From an uncultured Eudoraea sp. (GTDB taxonomy: Bacteria > Bacteroidota > Bacteroidia > Flavobacteriales > Flavobacteriaceae): a stretch of DNA of 22,896 bases. Below are positions 22,764 to 22,896 of the stretch, one piece after another; positions within the stretch are counted from its first letter, which is position 1; each line of letters begins with the position of its first letter. The position numbers were made by a program, and so were the translations under genes. Location: the NCBI GenBank assembly GCA_905479615.1, contig CAJQNH010000098.1, positions 1 to 22,896 on the forward strand, written 5' to 3'. The notes beneath the pieces were generated by a model. It saw only the letters and a list, made by a program, of their open reading frames with translations. It made no database searches and was not told the origin of the DNA.

Positions 22764-22896
22764 TAAAATTTACTTCATATTTCTTTTCAGACCAATTAGT
22801 GTGAAACCACAGTACTATTAGCGCAATCACACCAGGGCGAGACTAAAATAAAAATTAGAAAAGGAGAATATTTTTTTCATTTATTGAATAAATAAT
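22764..22896. other. Terminal intergenic region with a short broken reading frame
   Basis: No complete gene is visible. On the minus strand an ATG at 22880 begins MKKIFSFSNFYFSLALV and meets TGA at 22827. In another frame, directly after this, the sequence continues IALIVLWFHTNWSEKKYE, which together would read as a signal-anchor and short soluble segment. This could be the remnant of a decayed membrane protein gene or a chance reading in AT-rich DNA. The window ends before any promoter can be judged. Confidence 0.25.

Noticed and set aside
1..22896. CRISPR array, tRNA or rRNA gene, insertion sequence, phage or defence genes
   Set aside because: No regularly spaced repeats, cloverleaf-like sequence, transposase, integrase, phage or known defence gene was seen by eye; almost all space is filled by ordinary chromosomal genes.

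Overview
The window looks like a chromosomal segment of a marine-type Flavobacteriaceae (phylum Bacteroidota). The base composition is AT-rich. Lipoprotein adaptors sit beside RND pumps, a TonB receptor starts with a carboxypeptidase-regulatory-like domain, there is a CzcA pump with a TolC domain fused to its end, and a DUF2141 protein. The promoters carry the Bacteroidota -7 element TAnnTTTG instead of TATAAT. The genus assignment is not attempted. No rRNA, tRNA, CRISPR array, insertion sequence or phage gene was seen, no gap between genes exceeds about 220 bases, and no convincing stem-loop/T-run terminator was found.

Layout. (1) 1-5710, minus strand: a TetR-controlled tripartite drug/solvent-type efflux operon in the order tetR, tolC-like, lipoprotein adaptor, RND pump; the pump runs off the left edge. 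A 30-bp inverted repeat covers the tetR promoter. (2) 5875-7991: an isoprenoid/carotenoid pair, a polyprenyl diphosphate synthase (plus) and a CrtY-type lycopene cyclase (minus), converging so tightly that their stop codons overlap. (3) 7992-11899: a metal-acquisition locus. A TonB-dependent receptor with a CxxC pair in its plug is divergent from a DtxR/MntR-type regulator whose stop codon overlaps the start of a ZIP-family metal transporter. A DtxR-type palindrome lies in the shared promoter region. (4) 11932-17909, minus: a divalent-metal efflux operon with a His-rich small exported protein, a 1445-residue CzcA pump with a C-terminal TolC-like domain, and a lipoprotein adaptor. (5) 17949-19607, minus: two tandem PPK2-type polyphosphate kinases just upstream of the metal-efflux genes. 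(6) 19828-22763, plus: a secreted S9 serine peptidase, a one-membrane-segment protein of unknown function, and a DUF2141 protein.

How it fits together. Much of the middle of the window concerns metal balance: import across the outer membrane (TonB receptor) and inner membrane (ZIP) under a metal-sensing repressor, and next to it export of divalent metals. Placing two polyphosphate kinases directly upstream of the metal-export genes is suggestive because polyphosphate binds metal cations, but a functional link is inference. The best candidates for new biology are the CzcA-TolC fusion with a buried signal-peptide-like segment at its junction, the metal-import locus with its candidate DtxR box, the PPK2 pair/His-rich protein/CzcA neighbourhood, and a set of promoters whose -7 elements sit only 4 to 14 bases before the start codon, two of which share an identical 10-base upstream element.
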